Shown one piece after another: positions 25,252 through 37,600 of a stretch of DNA of 64,000 nucleotides. The notes under the pieces were generated by a model. That model worked only from the letters and a program-made list of their open reading frames with translations. It made no database searches and was not told the origin of the DNA. Where the stretch lies: positions 620,001 to 684,000 of the forward strand of contig JAMXBD010000232.1 in NCBI GenBank assembly GCA_024138025.1, read 5' to 3'. Both the position numbers and the translations under genes were made by a program. This DNA comes from Combretum micranthum (taxonomy: Eukaryota; Streptophyta; Magnoliopsida; Myrtales; Combretaceae). The number at the start of each line of letters is the position of its first letter. Position 1 is the first letter of the stretch.

Positions 25252-25659
25252 GACTATGTAGCCATGTGTGCAAATAGCCCATCCTTCAATCATATATAGA
25301 TTATTGTATGCAAGCCAAATGTGTGCATACAGCTATATTTAAGTCATCTAAACATCTCTTCCATTAGTCTCACCAATACAAGGACCAAAGGAGTAGTTGT
25401 TGCAAGTTTTAATGTAATTAAACCCACATCGATCACAAGCATCAACTTGATTAAATGACATAAATAGTGTGAATGTGTGGCATGGAAATTACATGTAAAG
25501 CGATTCATACATGCCTTTTTCTAGCTGGTCCAATCTAAGATTAAACTAAATGCGATCAGAGTTTAGAATAACAAAATAACCGAATATAACTTTATTAATA
25601 AGTAATGTCATCACCTCAAAACTACATTAAGTCAGACAAACAATAAAAATAAACTCCCA

Positions 25660-26676
25660 CTAATCAAATGGCATCTTACCAATGATGCCCATGTGATAAA
25701 AATGCTCATAAAAAGCTCCGTATGTCAATGCCTTTGTAAGCAGATCCGTAATTATAAAGTTTGTCCCTATAAGCTCAATACTAATCAAATGACCCTAAAC
25801 CATTTCCTTCACAACAATGAACTTAATGTTTATATTTTTTTTACTTTGATGAGCTCCCATTGTTATTAGAATATAAGATTATAGCATTATTGTCGCAATA
25901 TATCCTAAGTAGCCTCACAATGCCATCGACAATATGTAGTACATAAATGAAGTTGTGCAGCCATATAGCGTGACTGGATGCCTCGTAATATGCAACAAAT
26001 TCTGCTTCCATTGTAGAAGAAACAACAAGAGATTGTTTGACACTTTTCCATGAAACGACACCTTCTGCTAATAGAAAAAAATATAACCAGATGTGGATTT
26101 TCTGCTATACTGGCATCCAGTAAAATTAGAGTCAGAATACCTTACGATCTCGAGTTTCTTTGACTTCCTATACATGAGCATATATGCCTTTGTCTTTTGT
26201 AAATATTTGAAGACTCTCTTTGCTGCTACCTAATGGCAATATTCTCTTCTTGGATTACTTTAGAATCAACCTACATTCCTACCATGAACACAAAATCTGG
26301 ACCGATATAGACTTGTGCATACATAAGACTTCCCACTGCAAATGCATGTGGGATGTCCTTCATGAAGTCGGAATCTATTTCATTTTTTGGACATGCTTTA
26401 AACTAAATTTATCTCCCTTTGACACGGATGTGTCATGTAGCCTACAAATTTGCATGCCAAACCTTTGCAATACCCTTTCGATATAGCCTTTTTGTGATAA
26501 TCCAAGGATTCTTTGCAAACAATCGCGATGAACCTGGATTCCTAATACATACAATGCTTCTCCAAGATCTTTCATTTCAAAACGTTTCGAAAGGTACTTT
26601 TTAGTTTCTCGAAGAATCTCTACATCACTACTAGCAAGCAAAATATCATTCATACATAACACAAGAAATATAAATC
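25660..26676 (-). pseudogene. Outer copia pol: end of reverse transcriptase and RNase H
   Basis: In transcription order, the RT palm remnant FIFLVLCMNDILLASSD (about 26620-26676) is followed by FEMKDLGEALYVLGIQVHRD and ILGLSQKGYIERVL, then an RNase H region (about 25960-26200) and a C-terminal LTKALTYGAFYEHFYHMGI ending at TAG 25660. The palm motif normally ends in two aspartates (VDD); here it reads MND, so one catalytic Asp is lost. Frames shift several times. Upstream RT (about 115 codons) is missing because of the junction with the inner element at about 26676. Confidence 0.85.
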
Positions 26677-26729
26677 TTAGCCACCCAAATATAATTGCTT
26701 TTATGACCCGAGAGCAAAGCCTTCCTTAT

Positions 26730-28350
26730 TGCACACTTGTGTGCAATATGGCCAAATTTGCTACAATAATTACAAGCTTTATAAGTCGCTTTTATAAACG
26801 AGTCTTATGAGACTTATAATTCATGTGTCTATCATAGCCAATTCCATATTTGTTATAATCAGATTTCTGCTCACAAAGGAGAGTATTTAAGTTTTTCTCT
26901 CCTTGTGTGAATTTAGCTATGACAGCGTTCGAATCATCTAAGCTAGATTTCATATTTATATTTTCTGTTCTTAGCTCATCTAGCTCTTTCAGAAGTTCAT
27001 TTAGTAGATGCAAGTTTATTATCATCTTCTATAGTTTTAATTTCTAAATCTAAAAGATCATTTTCAATTTTTAATTTATCGTTCTGTTCAACCATAATTT
27101 TATTTTCTGTTTTTAATATCTTATTTTTATTTCTAATTTCACTAATTTTCATATTCATGCTACTAAGATTTTCATGTAAACTATCTCTTTCAGAACCTAG
27201 AGCTGTTATTATTTCATCTTTTTCTTCATTTTCAGTTTTAAGCTCATTAATTTTATCTTCAAACTCTTATAATCTAACTAAAGTATTTTGCATCAGATTT
27301 TTAAGTTGTTTATTATCTTCTTCAGATTGTTTAAGCTTTTTACAAACTTTTTTATACATGTCAAGCAATTCATCATTAGAGCAGGAAGATGAAGGATTAT
27401 TTACCTCATCATGGATCACCATGAAACATAACTCTTCTTCATTAGAATCTGATGTCTCTCCATCGTTCCAAGTAGCAATAAGTGCTTTCCCCTTAGATCT
27501 TTTTTGTGCTTTCTTGAGGAGAGGGCGATTTGGTTGGACGTGTCATGGTTTCTGGCATTTATAGCACATAACATCCTTTCTTTCCTTTCTAAACTTTGAG
27601 GAGCTGCCAGCCTTTATAAATTTGTTGAAATTCTTTGCAAACAACACAGCATCCTCGTTTATCTCCTCATTATCAGAATCATTATTAGTTGCCTTCAGAG
27701 CAATAGTCTTCTTTTGGGATACTTCACTTTGATTATTGATGAGCTCATGAGTCTTGAGTGCACCAAGCAGCTCTTCTTTTGTCAGTGTGCTGAGATCCCT
27801 GGCTTCCTCTATTGTTGTCCGTTTTGCTTCCCATTCCCTTGGCAATGATATGAGCAATTTTGAATTTATTTCAACATTAGTAAAGCTCTTACCCAAAACA
27901 CTCAAATGATTAATGATATTAATGAATTTATCATTCGTTTGATCAATTATTTCACCAGGCAACATCTTAAAACTTTCAAATTGACCAACCAACAAGCTTA
28001 TTTTAGTATCTTTGATCCTTGAAGTTCCTTCATAAGTTACTTCAAGTTCATCCCAGATTTTTTTAACAGATTTACAAGTACAAACTCTATTGAAATCACT
28101 TTCATTCAATCCACAACGAAGAATATTCATGGCAGCTTCATTATAATCCAGCTTTTTCCAATCATCTTCTAAATATTGATCTTTATTTTTATTTTTCAAT
28201 TGTAAAAGGTCCCTTTTCAACTACTCTCCATATTAATCTATGTTGAACTTTCAAAAATATATTCATTCTACACTTCCAATAAGGGTGATTGCCCCCACTA
28301 AGAAGCGGTGGCCTATTAGCCTAACCCTCCAAGAATCCTAGTGTATTAGA
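26730..28350 (-). pseudogene. Gag of the inner SIRE-like element (broken)
   Basis: The N-terminus RPPLLSGGNHPYWKCRMNI (about 28260-28330) runs into LIWRVVEKGPFTIEK, after which the frame shifts near 28200. The main open part (27543-28220) carries the capsid-like UBN2 core: VKKIWDELEVTYEGT, then FESFKMLPGEIIDQ, then LISLPREWEAKRTTIEEA. An acidic NNDSDNEEINED stretch follows, then a first knuckle start CYKCQKP (His and last Cys lie past a stop). Further on come a Glu/Lys/Asn-rich coiled coil (26790-27500) and a second knuckle CNYCSKFGHIAHKC (about 26735-26780, complete CX2CX4HX4C). Gag packages element RNA into particles; this copy is inactive because of stops and a frameshift. Confidence 0.8.
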
Positions 28351-28400
28351 AGCTATGATCTTTTCTCTTTTGTGTTTAAGCAATCAATCATAAGAGACCA

Positions 28401-28412
28401 GGCTCTGATACC
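28401..28412 (-). other. Primer-binding site of the inner element
   Basis: The minus strand reads GGTATCAGAGCC a few bases inside the LTR end (TTTCTAACA), complementary to the 3' end of initiator Met tRNA, as in most plant copia elements. Confidence 0.75.
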
Positions 28413-28415
28413 TAT

Positions 28416-30150
28416 TGTTAGAAATAATACACAAGGAATATTTAAGAGGAGGGGGGTGAATTAAGTACTACAAATTTTTCCGTTTTATCAAACCAGATTA
28501 ATTAACTAAGATAAGACAATAGTTAATTAAAACAAACAAATACAACGGAATAAACTAATTAAAACTGATTAATAAATAAGCAGAGATAAGGAAGCTCAGA
28601 GAGAGAGAGACAGAGAAAGAGAAGCAACACAAGGATTTTAACGTGGAGTTCGGCTCACTGCCTACTCTCCACGGTGCAAATACCTCAAATAGGACTTTTA
28701 CCACTATATTGATTATTCTAAAATCAATATACCTCTTAGATTTGAAATTACAACAATACCTATTATAATAGGACTTTTACAATTGCCTTTCACAAAGGAT
28801 TTCCACTTGATAAATCAAGTGTTGTGCTGGTAACACTCGTCAGACTTCAAATACCTCCTACCGAGGACTTCCCGCCTAATCACAATTAGGACGATGCTGG
28901 TAACTCCAGACCAGACTTCAAACACCTCCTACTGAGGACTTCTCTTTATCTCTATGAGGAATTTTCTCAATGCCTCATACAAGGACTTCTTTTACAAATG
29001 CCTCATTTGATGACTTTTTACAAATAGCTCCTATATGAGTAGATTTACAAATTGAAATGCTATAAAGGAAATATACGAATTTTCTTTACAAAGAAATGCT
29101 CCTACTTGAGCAGATTTATAACAGAGAATACTTTATGAATTTTACAAATTCCTTTTACAAACTGAGCTTCTTAAACGAGCAAATAATCAACTTTTGTAAA
29201 TCTTCAATAGTGCTAAAAAACTCTCGTTTAGAGTGTATCAGCAAATTTAGAAATAGAGCACTAATTGTTCTCTTAAAAAAATTTCAAATTAACGAGAATG
29301 AGAACAAAAACACAAGTAAAAAAAAATTTGCGGAACGTTGTTTTCGTTTTTACTGTGTGTTCAAAAATTCTAAAATTTCTTCTTTTTCAAAGAGAGGAGG
29401 AAAATTCTATTTATAGCTATTGATAAAAATTTGTTTGTTATCAAAAAGTTTCTGACAACCTATACTTGTGTTTAATGAACTTAACGTTTTGAAAATATGT
29501 AAAAATCAAAAGCAGAGAAAGAGCATTAAATGTGTCTGACATATGTATTAAATGCAATTCAACAGCTCTTTTTTTTCTAAACCCGAGGACAAACTTTCTG
29601 AAGTCGAGACCTAAGCTTCAGCCATTGACTTCATAAATTTTGCCCAATGCCAAATTTATGAAGTCGAGGTTTGAGGTCGAGGCCTAAACTTCAGCCTTCG
29701 ACTTTATAAATCTTACCCAAAGGCAAACTTTCTAAACTCAAGGGTAAAATTATGAAGTCGAGGTCCGAGGTCGAGGCCTAAACTTCAGCCCTTAACTTTA
29801 TAAATTATACCCAAAACTTCAGCCCTTGACTTCACGATTTTACCCAAAACTTCAGCTCTTGACTTTATAGTTTTGCTCAAAACTTGAGCCATTGACTTCA
29901 TAGTTTTGCCAAAACTCAATCTTTTGTCTTTATCTGATGAATGGTGCCTCCACCTTTTTTCTACTGGGCTCGATAGCTTTGTCTTGATTTTTCTTCAACT
30001 TTTTGCTCCGTTCAATAGCAGAACAAATACAAAGCATATATATATAAATATTTTAAGTATTTGAACAATTAAAGATATTTAAATAATTAATTGTGTAATA
30101 ATTATTCTCATCAAAATCATTCGTAAACATAAAGTTCAACATCGTTAACA
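28416..30150 (-). repeat. LTR of the inner SIRE-like element
   Basis: It starts (minus) TGTTAACGATGTTGAACTTT at 30150 and ends TTATTTCTAACA at 28416, giving the TGTTA...TAACA terminal inverted repeat. The length of 1735 bp is typical of SIRE-type LTRs. It contains two internal repeat regions: 28826-28942 (CAGACTTCAAATACCTCCTA type units, two copies) and 29581-29925 (GAAGTCGAGGTC and CTTCAGCCCTTGACTT units). Confidence 0.78.
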
Positions 30151-30660
30151 CTAGAGAGAAAGTCTCATTGTAATCGATGCGCTCCTTTTAAGTAAATCCT
30201 TTTATGACAAGTCGGGCTTTATACCTTTTCACATTACCCTGTGAATCCCTTTTGGTTTTAAATACCCATTTATAACCAAGAGGTTTCACCCCTACGGGCA
30301 ACAAGATAAGGTCCCAAACATCATTGTCTTTCATGGATTGGATTTCCTCACCCATGACTTGGATCCACTTTCGAGAGTTTGAACATTCGATTGCCTTGTG
30401 AAAGGTGAGTGGATCATCTTCCACTAAGTCATCGTTTATCTTTTGTTCATTGAGATATACAATGTAATCACTAGATATTGCATTTCTCTTTTATCTCGTG
30501 GACTATCTAAGAGCTATTGGTTCTTCTTGAATTTGAGTTTGTTGAGTTTGATTCTCACGTTCTTCGTGAACAATAAACTAAGGAATAGTTAGATGAATTT
30601 GATGAGTAAAAAGCTCGATATTATCATGTATTCGTACCGAATACTGTTGAATCACATTAG
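30151..30660 (-). pseudogene. Outer copia pol: N-terminal reverse transcriptase
   Basis: It carries the typical copia RT start: WIQVMGEEIQSMKDNDVWDL, then PVGVKPLGYKWVFKTKRD and YKARLVIKGFT, then a stop, KERIDYNETFSLV and the inner LTR. It connects in order with integrase at 30979-31400. The missing palm/fingers part reappears only from FIFLV at 26676. Confidence 0.85.
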
Positions 30661-30669
30661 GAATGAAAA

Positions 30670-31840
30670 CTTGATTATGAATTTATGACCAATAGCATCC
30701 TTAGGAAAAGGAACATTGAGTGACTCCTTTTTAAAGACAAAGTGATTACTCTTATCTTCTCCCTCAAACTCAACATCCTCAAAGAACTAGGCATTTCTCT
30801 TCTCAAAGAATGTTCTTGTTTTAGGATCATAAAATTTAAATCCATGTTATCTTTCAGAGTATCCTGCAAAGTAACTACTAACAATTTTTGCATTCAGTTT
30901 CTTTTCATTTGGTCTATAAGGCCTTGCTTTTGTAGGAACTCTATTAAGTATATACATTGCGGTTTTTAATGCATCTCTCTATAGTGAGTCAGGTAAAGCG
31001 TTACAGCAAATCATACTTTGTACCATATTCTTAAGGGTAATAATTCGTCTCTCTGCTACACTATTCATGTTTAGAGAACTTAGCATGGTATATCGAGGGA
31101 CAATCCCATACTCACTTAGGAATCGAGCAAATGGACCTAGACGTTGTTCACCTGATCCATCATACTTATCGTAGTATTCACCACCACAATTGGATCTAAT
31201 GGCCTTGATAGTTTTACCAAACTGATTTTCAACTTCAGCCTTAAACAACTTAAAAATATCTAATGTTTGTGCTTTCTCATGGATTAAGTATATGTAGCCA
31301 TATTGAGAGTAATCGCCTGAGAATGTGATAAAATATTATTGACCATTCCAAGAAGCTATAGGGAATGGCCCACAAATATCTTTATGTATTAATTATTAGA
31401 CGTCCTTAGGTATATCGGCTATTATTTTTCTCTTGTTCGTAGTTTTGCCTTTTATGCACTCAACAAGAATATTTGGATATGATTCATCAAGTCTTTCAAG
31501 GATCCTTTTCTAACACAAGCCTATCAATTCTCTTTTTAGATATATGACCCAAATGCTTGTGCCATAGCAAGAAGGAATTCTCATTTGATAATTTGCATTT
31601 AAGGCCTTTGGTTTCAATATTATGAGGCTCACTGTATGAATTTATTATATCAAGTAAATAGAGGTTGTCACGATCAAATAAGTTATTGGTTCTAAGAAGC
31701 ATAAAAATAAAATGAACATTACATTTGCTATTTCCAAAAGAACAAATAAATAATTCTTTGTCTAACACAGAAATCAAAACTAAATTCCACCTAAAAGAGG
31801 TACAACAAATTGTGTTTTTCAATTATAAATAGAAACCAGT
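30670..31840 (-). pseudogene. Outer copia pol: integrase region (GAG-pre-integrase plus core)
   Basis: The GAG-pre-integrase HHCC-type part reads FLLWHKHLGHISKKRIDRL (about 31510-31570). The integrase core includes FKAEVENQFGKTIKAIRSN (about 31190-31245) and SVAERRIITLKNMVQSMIC. In copia integrases the IRSD/VRSD position holds a catalytic Asp; here it is Asn (IRSN), while the Glu of the AERR motif is kept. Several frameshifts separate the parts (31260-31500). Confidence 0.85.
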
Positions 31841-31949
31841 ATGCAATAATAACTGAAAAGTCCTTATGCCTAAAACTTCCACTGGATTTCTAGGCCCCCA
31901 TATAGATGTACTTCTCGTCATCACTGGGCTTTCGACAATTCAGGCAACA

Positions 31950-32150
31950 CTACATAGATATACTTATGTGAGTTATAGCACCAAAATCCAACCGCCAAGT
32001 ATATCTTGGTACCGAAACCAAATTAACTTCAGTACAAACAAAAGTAAAAGATGTACCTTTCTTTACATGCCAAGCTCAATATTTGGTACAATATTTCTTC
32101 ATTTGAGAAGTGTCCTTGCAAAAAAATGCATTTTTTTCCCTTATGTCATT
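31950..32150 (-). pseudogene. Outer copia: zinc-knuckle remnant and aspartic protease
   Basis: FFCKDTSQMKKYCTKY followed after a stop by AWHVKKG looks like a decayed CCHC knuckle. VNLVSVPRYTWRLDFGAITHI follows at the place of the copia protease, whose active site is normally D-S/T-G-A; here it reads DFGA. The protease is therefore dead. It matches the order gag, protease, integrase. Confidence 0.7.
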
Positions 32151-32305
32151 CGGACGTATACTTATGCTTCTTTTGCGGTTCCATTATCGCAATCTCCTTG
32201 CCTTTCCTCTTCTTACCATGTTCAAAAAGAGGCCGATTCCAAGTGAGCGCTTTTAGTTTTATGTTATTTCATTCTATCTTCCTCTTGCACCAAGTGAGAG
32301 ATGAG

Positions 32306-32870
32306 CTAATTCATTGTCCATTTTTCCTTTTGACAATCATAACTCACCTCAAACTGACTGAACTGTGGAAGAATAGAAATCAACACTAAATGAATGAGCA
32401 AGCCTTTCGAAAACTCTATTTTTAGTGTTTTTAGCTTTCCCACAAGATGAAACATTTCAAGCATGTACTCCCTTATGTTCCCATTACCTTTGTACCTCGT
32501 GGAGACAAGCTTCCTTAAAGTTATACTTGTCTTCGCTTTGTCACTTTTGGCAAAGCGCTTGTCAAGGGTTTCAAGGAACCTTTTGGTATTTTTTTCCTCA
32601 GACATAGTGTCAACTGGGATAGCATTCTTTGTGATCATAAGACTTACATGGTTATAGTGATCCTACCTCTCAAAAACTCTTCGATCCTCAAGGGAGCTTT
32701 AATCTACAAGAGTTATAGGACATGACTCTCTTAATGCAAAGTCAAGATCCATACATCCCAATACCATAGTCAACTTATTTTTCCAAGTTTTAAAGTTGCT
32801 CCCATTGAGCACTGGAATGCTATTAATATTGGTAGTAACAACAGAAGCATTAACAATATTAGTTGTATAG
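32306..32870 (-). pseudogene. Outer copia gag (broken)
   Basis: The N-terminal part reads INSIPVLNGSNFKTWKNKL and then LGCMDLDFALRE (about 32720-32840), typical of copia gag starts. There is a stop after CPITLVD. The continuation is KNTKRFLETLDKRFAKSDK, then TRYKGNGNIREYMLEMFHL and LISILPQFSQFEVSYDCQK (UBN2-type core). Ordinary gag role: RNA packaging. The reading frame is interrupted at least twice. Confidence 0.82.
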
Positions 32871-32879
32871 AGAATAATA

Positions 32880-34171
32880 TATAAAAGACAATTAACTCAT
32901 ATAATCATGTAATTATGACAAGGCAGTGATCAATTATGTCAATAACAAATCCCATCTCAAGATAGTTAGAGTGACATCGAATATAGTCTTTGGACAGAGA
33001 ATCGATCCACTATTGGCTTTCTTAGTCTAGTAATCGAGCATTGATGATAAAATCCAGTCAAGTGTTTAGCCTTCCTTTGGGCCGACTTAACACTCACAAC
33101 GGACACAAAATAATCATCACACAGTCATTACCATACGTGCATGTAGTTCTCTACCAAACAATAGTCTTCCTTTGAGTTGAGATATTGTCCACATGAAGAA
33201 AAAACACACAACCCTATCTTAATAATTCACAATAAAAAATTTCCACAGCAAAGTCACTTTGGAGACTATATTACTTCAACTAATTAAAGCGAAGAATTAA
33301 GTATACTTAATTTTAAAGTTACCTATAATTAATCACTAACCATCAACAGACATGATATATGCAATACCAAACGCATATAAATTAAAAATAATAGGTATAG
33401 TTAATTCACTTAAATAAAACATAACAACAATTTGTATGTGAATTTATTCCATGTAATTATACCAAAAAAAACATCAATGAATTGGAATTTCACGGAGATT
33501 GAACAGTCGAAAGATGCAATTTACAACCATAGCTACCAAACCGTGAATTCATTGCTAGAGTCACGGTGATTAAACAAGTCACGTGCACCTTCATATTAAC
33601 AAAACAAAAATAGAACACATTTGATTCAAATAGTGAATCTATTATATGGCGAGTCAGTGCGTGGTGTAGTATCATTGGCAAATCATGCATCTAAGAGACA
33701 TCGGTCGTTAATCCATTATAAGTTATGCTTCCAGAGAAAATATAATCAATTTAGCAAGCATATTGATTACAATTATACATATGCATTAGTGTATATATAT
33801 ATATAAATACATCAACTCTCCAATTCCGATGAAGAGTTGATGGTTTAAGATTATATATCCTACCGAAAAACATACGATGAATCTTCGCAATTCCCAATGG
33901 AAGCAAATGACAATTGTAATATAATAACAATTGTTTACTTATTGTGTGAAAAAAAGGCATATGATAACATTATAGTATCCAATGAATTCCTTCATGAAAT
34001 TATAAGTACAACCAAGAAAATCATTAATTTACTTAAAATTAAAATTAATCGCGAGATTCAATAAGATCTCATGATTTCTTAATGAGATCAGACATATATG
34101 AAACTAGAAATAATATAAAATCACCATTCCATCATCACAAAACAATTCTCAAGCAATGCTATAGCAAGGTT
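32880..34171 (-). other. Untranslated leader of the outer copia element
   Basis: About 1.3 kb between the primer-binding site and gag on the minus strand, with no convincing coding signature. Longer than usual for copia leaders, so it may hold an old insertion, but no terminal repeats were found. Confidence 0.5.
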
Positions 34172-34183
34172 GCTCTGATACCA
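34172..34183 (-). other. Primer-binding site of the outer copia element
   Basis: The minus strand reads TGGTATCAGAGC five bases inside the 5' LTR, complementary to the 3' end of initiator Met tRNA. It fixes the element's orientation as minus. Confidence 0.88.
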
Positions 34184-34188
34184 CTTGA

Positions 34189-34676
34189 TGAAACACAATT
34201 CCTTATATTTTAAAACCGATCATTATCTAGAGATTGCTTTAGAAAAGAAAATAGCGGAAGCATATCTGATTTCATGAGTGATGCATATGAATCCGGATTA
34301 AATTGATCTTCTGATTGATTATGCATACTATTAGGAGATGAGAGCCTTGATTTTATGAAATGAAACTAAATTATGTTGTTGTGTGTCAATAATGGACCAC
34401 ACCCTTTATATATACCCTAATGGGCTATTACTAATTTGGCTCATCACAAAATTAGTGATGAAGCCCAAAAATGCCATACATTTATTATTTAGTCTTCACA
34501 CTTTATATTAGATGGCTAGAGCCAATATACTTTATTAGATCAATTATTGTTAGGTCCTTGAAACTTATTACAATAATAAATATATGATTATTAATGCATA
34601 TACGTAAGTATATGTCCGTCCACATTTCTAAATGTGCATATGAATATATATACATGGCATGAAAGTCTAAATTTCA
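34189..34676 (-). repeat. 5' LTR of the outer copia element
   Basis: It begins (minus) TGAAATTTAGACTTTCATGC at 34676 and ends TTGTGTTTCA at 34189. It aligns to 24748-25236 with scattered substitutions and small indels. Confidence 0.85.
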
Positions 34677-37600
34677 ATATTCTAGTCTTCATAAAACTAG
34701 TACTAAATCTAGTCTTAGACTTGTCAATTATCAACTTTTAAGGGGACTTGTCCATTTCAAATTTCAGAAAGCCTTGTCTAAATCTAAGACTTCCATTTTA
34801 ACTTTCATGTTATCTTAGTAACTTGTCCATTTCAAGTCCTTGAAGCTTTGAATGCAAGCTAAAACTCTCATATTTTATTTTGCTATCTTTATGTTCTTAT
34901 TATTGTCCTTGTCAAACTTTTACTTTATGATCATTTTAATATTCCATTATTCTCAAGTTTAAATTATATGTTCATGTACATAAAATGCTCGTATTGATGC
35001 TGTTATAATGCCAAAATAATTTTTGAAGCTAAAATGCAATAATGGCTAAAAGTCTCTAAATTCAATAGCAAGAACAAGTGATGATTTTGATATTGTCAAT
35101 ATACTCACTCACTGATTTAAAGTGCCTAACATAGTATGGAAAATTCATAAAGTTATGAACCTCTACATATTGGCAATTCTTTGCTATATAAAATATTTTC
35201 TAAAACTCAGTTTCAATACATCAAAAATCATTTACCAAAAAGAAAAATTTGAAGACAAACGTCGTCTTATTTTCTCAAGAATGTCATGAACTCTAAGTAT
35301 AAAAAGGGGATGTCAATTTTTATTTTTTTTCTCAAATCAACGTGATTTTAATGTTTATAAACGATAAAACCAAAAAACAAACCTTACACCTAATTTTAAA
35401 CTGCCAAGACCTTGGTATGATTTTCGAAAATTTTTACAACTTGAAATTATTTTTTTAGGATCAATGTTTCGCAAACTAAGTTTTCAAATGAAAATTGTTT
35501 ATAAAATCTTTGAGAGGACCAAAACTTTAAAAGAATTAAACAAGTGTAGAACCTCATTTTCAAGTTTGAATAGCCCATTTGTAGAGTCCCAATAAATAAC
35601 ATTTCACTACAAGTTTTCAAAGTTTATTATCCATAAACCTAAGTTTCCTAACATCTTTACAAAGGCTGTTTTAGTAGGAACTCTATTTTCAGCAACATCA
35701 CTAGAATCATGCACGAACTATGGACTATTATTACGTCTCAGTTATGTCTGATTATAGGAATAATAAATACTTAGCCTAAATAGAGGATTGGACGTAATTT
35801 GATTAGTCTGATATCGAAACCAAAATGACCTTAAATGTTTAAAATAACCTTAAAAATGGATAGAGCATTTAAAGTATGTAGCAATTGACTGCTTCTATGC
35901 AAAATTTGGAGTTAAATTAAGTAAGTTATGACCAATTTAAGGTTGAAAATTAATATTTGGGAATTCTACCGAGAATTAATTTACTAGAGTATAATTCAAA
36001 GTAAGACTAGTATGAAATATTCATTTTGAGTATTTCCTTGGTTCAAGTGACGAGGATGACGAAGCATCATTTCCTAAGAATTACTTCGATTGGAAGCTTT
36101 GCAAATGTCAGAGTGAGTTTTTCCCATGCTTTATATATCTTATATGTGCTTGTAAAGTAGAACACTAGAATATAAGGAAAAGATAAAAATAGATTTGCAT
36201 GTAGGATTGATCAAAGAATATGACCTCGTAGAGAAGCTGCGCCAGATTGACCAGAAACTAGTAATGGTAGTTGGTTAGAACCTAAATGTTTTCTAAAGTT
36301 TTGATGGTTATATGAACCTTTTTTAAAGCATTCCCTAGCCCTTGATTTGAGAGGCGTAAATCCATTATACATATGATTTTTGGATAATCATATATATTTG
36401 TTAATCATATGGATGTTGCATTTTATACGTCGATTAACAAACTTGTTTGTTGTGGATTATGGGTACGTTATTGCGAGAATTTTCTCATTAAGCAAGTTGT
36501 GCTTATGTCCCTATAGATTTTTGTTGTCTTAAGAGCATTTATGGCTATATTCAAGGGGACTAAGTCGGTCATTGAGAAAGAAAAGGAAACGTATGCGGCT
36601 CAAGATGAAGAATTGCCCGGCAGAAGGTCGATCTTCGTTCTCAAATAAGCCTCTTCTTTTTGCAGAGCAAGTTGATGGCCCAAGAAGACTTTGGTATTGA
36701 GGCTAAAGTAGTATTCGTTTCCTTTTAAAGGCTATGTTTACCTTTTGAGGGACTTGATTCGTTGTAATATTTAAGACTTTAATGGGGGGTATGCCCTTTT
36801 GAGATGTAAATTTATGATATTTTAAGATATGTAATTTATATTTAGTAATTCTTGCTGTTAATATTTTTTTATCATCTTAAGTTGCATAACTCATTGGCAT
36901 CCCTTTTTATTGCGAAAGTACACCTTATGCATAATATCAAGCATTTGCATAACTAAGGTAATCGTTCTTAAGCTTTAGCATTGTGTACGATATATTACCA
37001 CGTTCAAGGTACCATTTGGGACTGAAATTGATGATTCATATTCCAAGCCTACAAGCTAAATCTCCCCATGACATCCCTTATTGAACTTGATTTCCTAAGC
37101 TCTATCACTAACTTAGTAGACCGGTCACGTTCATGGCATTAAATTGGACTCATAGTTCAATTACTAAAATGACCCTTTACATATACCACTCGGACTTAAC
37201 CATTTGCAATCTTAGTTTTATCCTAGATCTAACTTGCATAAGTATTTTAAAATGAGATGAATAATTTGTTACGATTGAGTCAAGTTGATGAGATAGTATT
37301 AAGCTCGACCTTAACTCGAAATAACATTATACAAACCACTCGTTATTGATTAAAATCATTTAGGCTTGATTTACTATAAAATATATTCAACTTTAGTTCA
37401 AATGATATTAATATCCAAACTCGACTTAAACTCGATTAAAATTTATGTTCAACTTGAGCTTGATTAACTTCATAAACCAATTGTCTTAGATATTATGAAA
37501 CTCCAGATCAATTTGATAAACTACTTAAATCGTTTAAATTCAAATTTGACTCGAGTATTCCCGAATCAAACTCAAATAAAAATCAAGTCCCGTCCAAATG

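Larger units (their letters stand above)
26676..30150 (-). mobile_element. Truncated inner SIRE-like copia element
   Basis: In transcription order: one 1.7-kb LTR (28416-30150), a primer-binding site, gag with coiled coil and two zinc knuckles, then an abrupt end at about 26676 against outer RT sequence. No protease, integrase or RT of its own and no second LTR remain. The long LTR, the Met-tRNA primer site and the gag style (RPPLLSGGN start, UBN2-like core, acidic stretch, CCHC) fit the SIRE/Maximus branch of copia, which is an inference from memory. It interrupts outer RT just after the codons for YNETFSLV (30151-30175). Confidence 0.8.
24748..34676 (-). mobile_element. Degenerate Ty1/copia retrotransposon with nested element
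   Basis: Two related 0.49-kb direct repeats (24748-25236 and 34189-34676) flank an internal region. The 5' LTR is at the high-coordinate end, followed on the minus strand by a Met-tRNA primer-binding site (34172-34183). The 3' LTR at the low end is preceded by a polypurine tract (AAAGTGGGAGATTAT, 25237-25251). In transcription order there is a 1.3-kb leader, gag, zinc knuckle/protease, integrase, RT (interrupted) and RNase H, the copia order. All frames are broken by stops and shifts, so it cannot move by itself. The LTRs have diverged visibly, so the insertion is old. No matching 5-bp target-site duplication was found. Confidence 0.88.
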
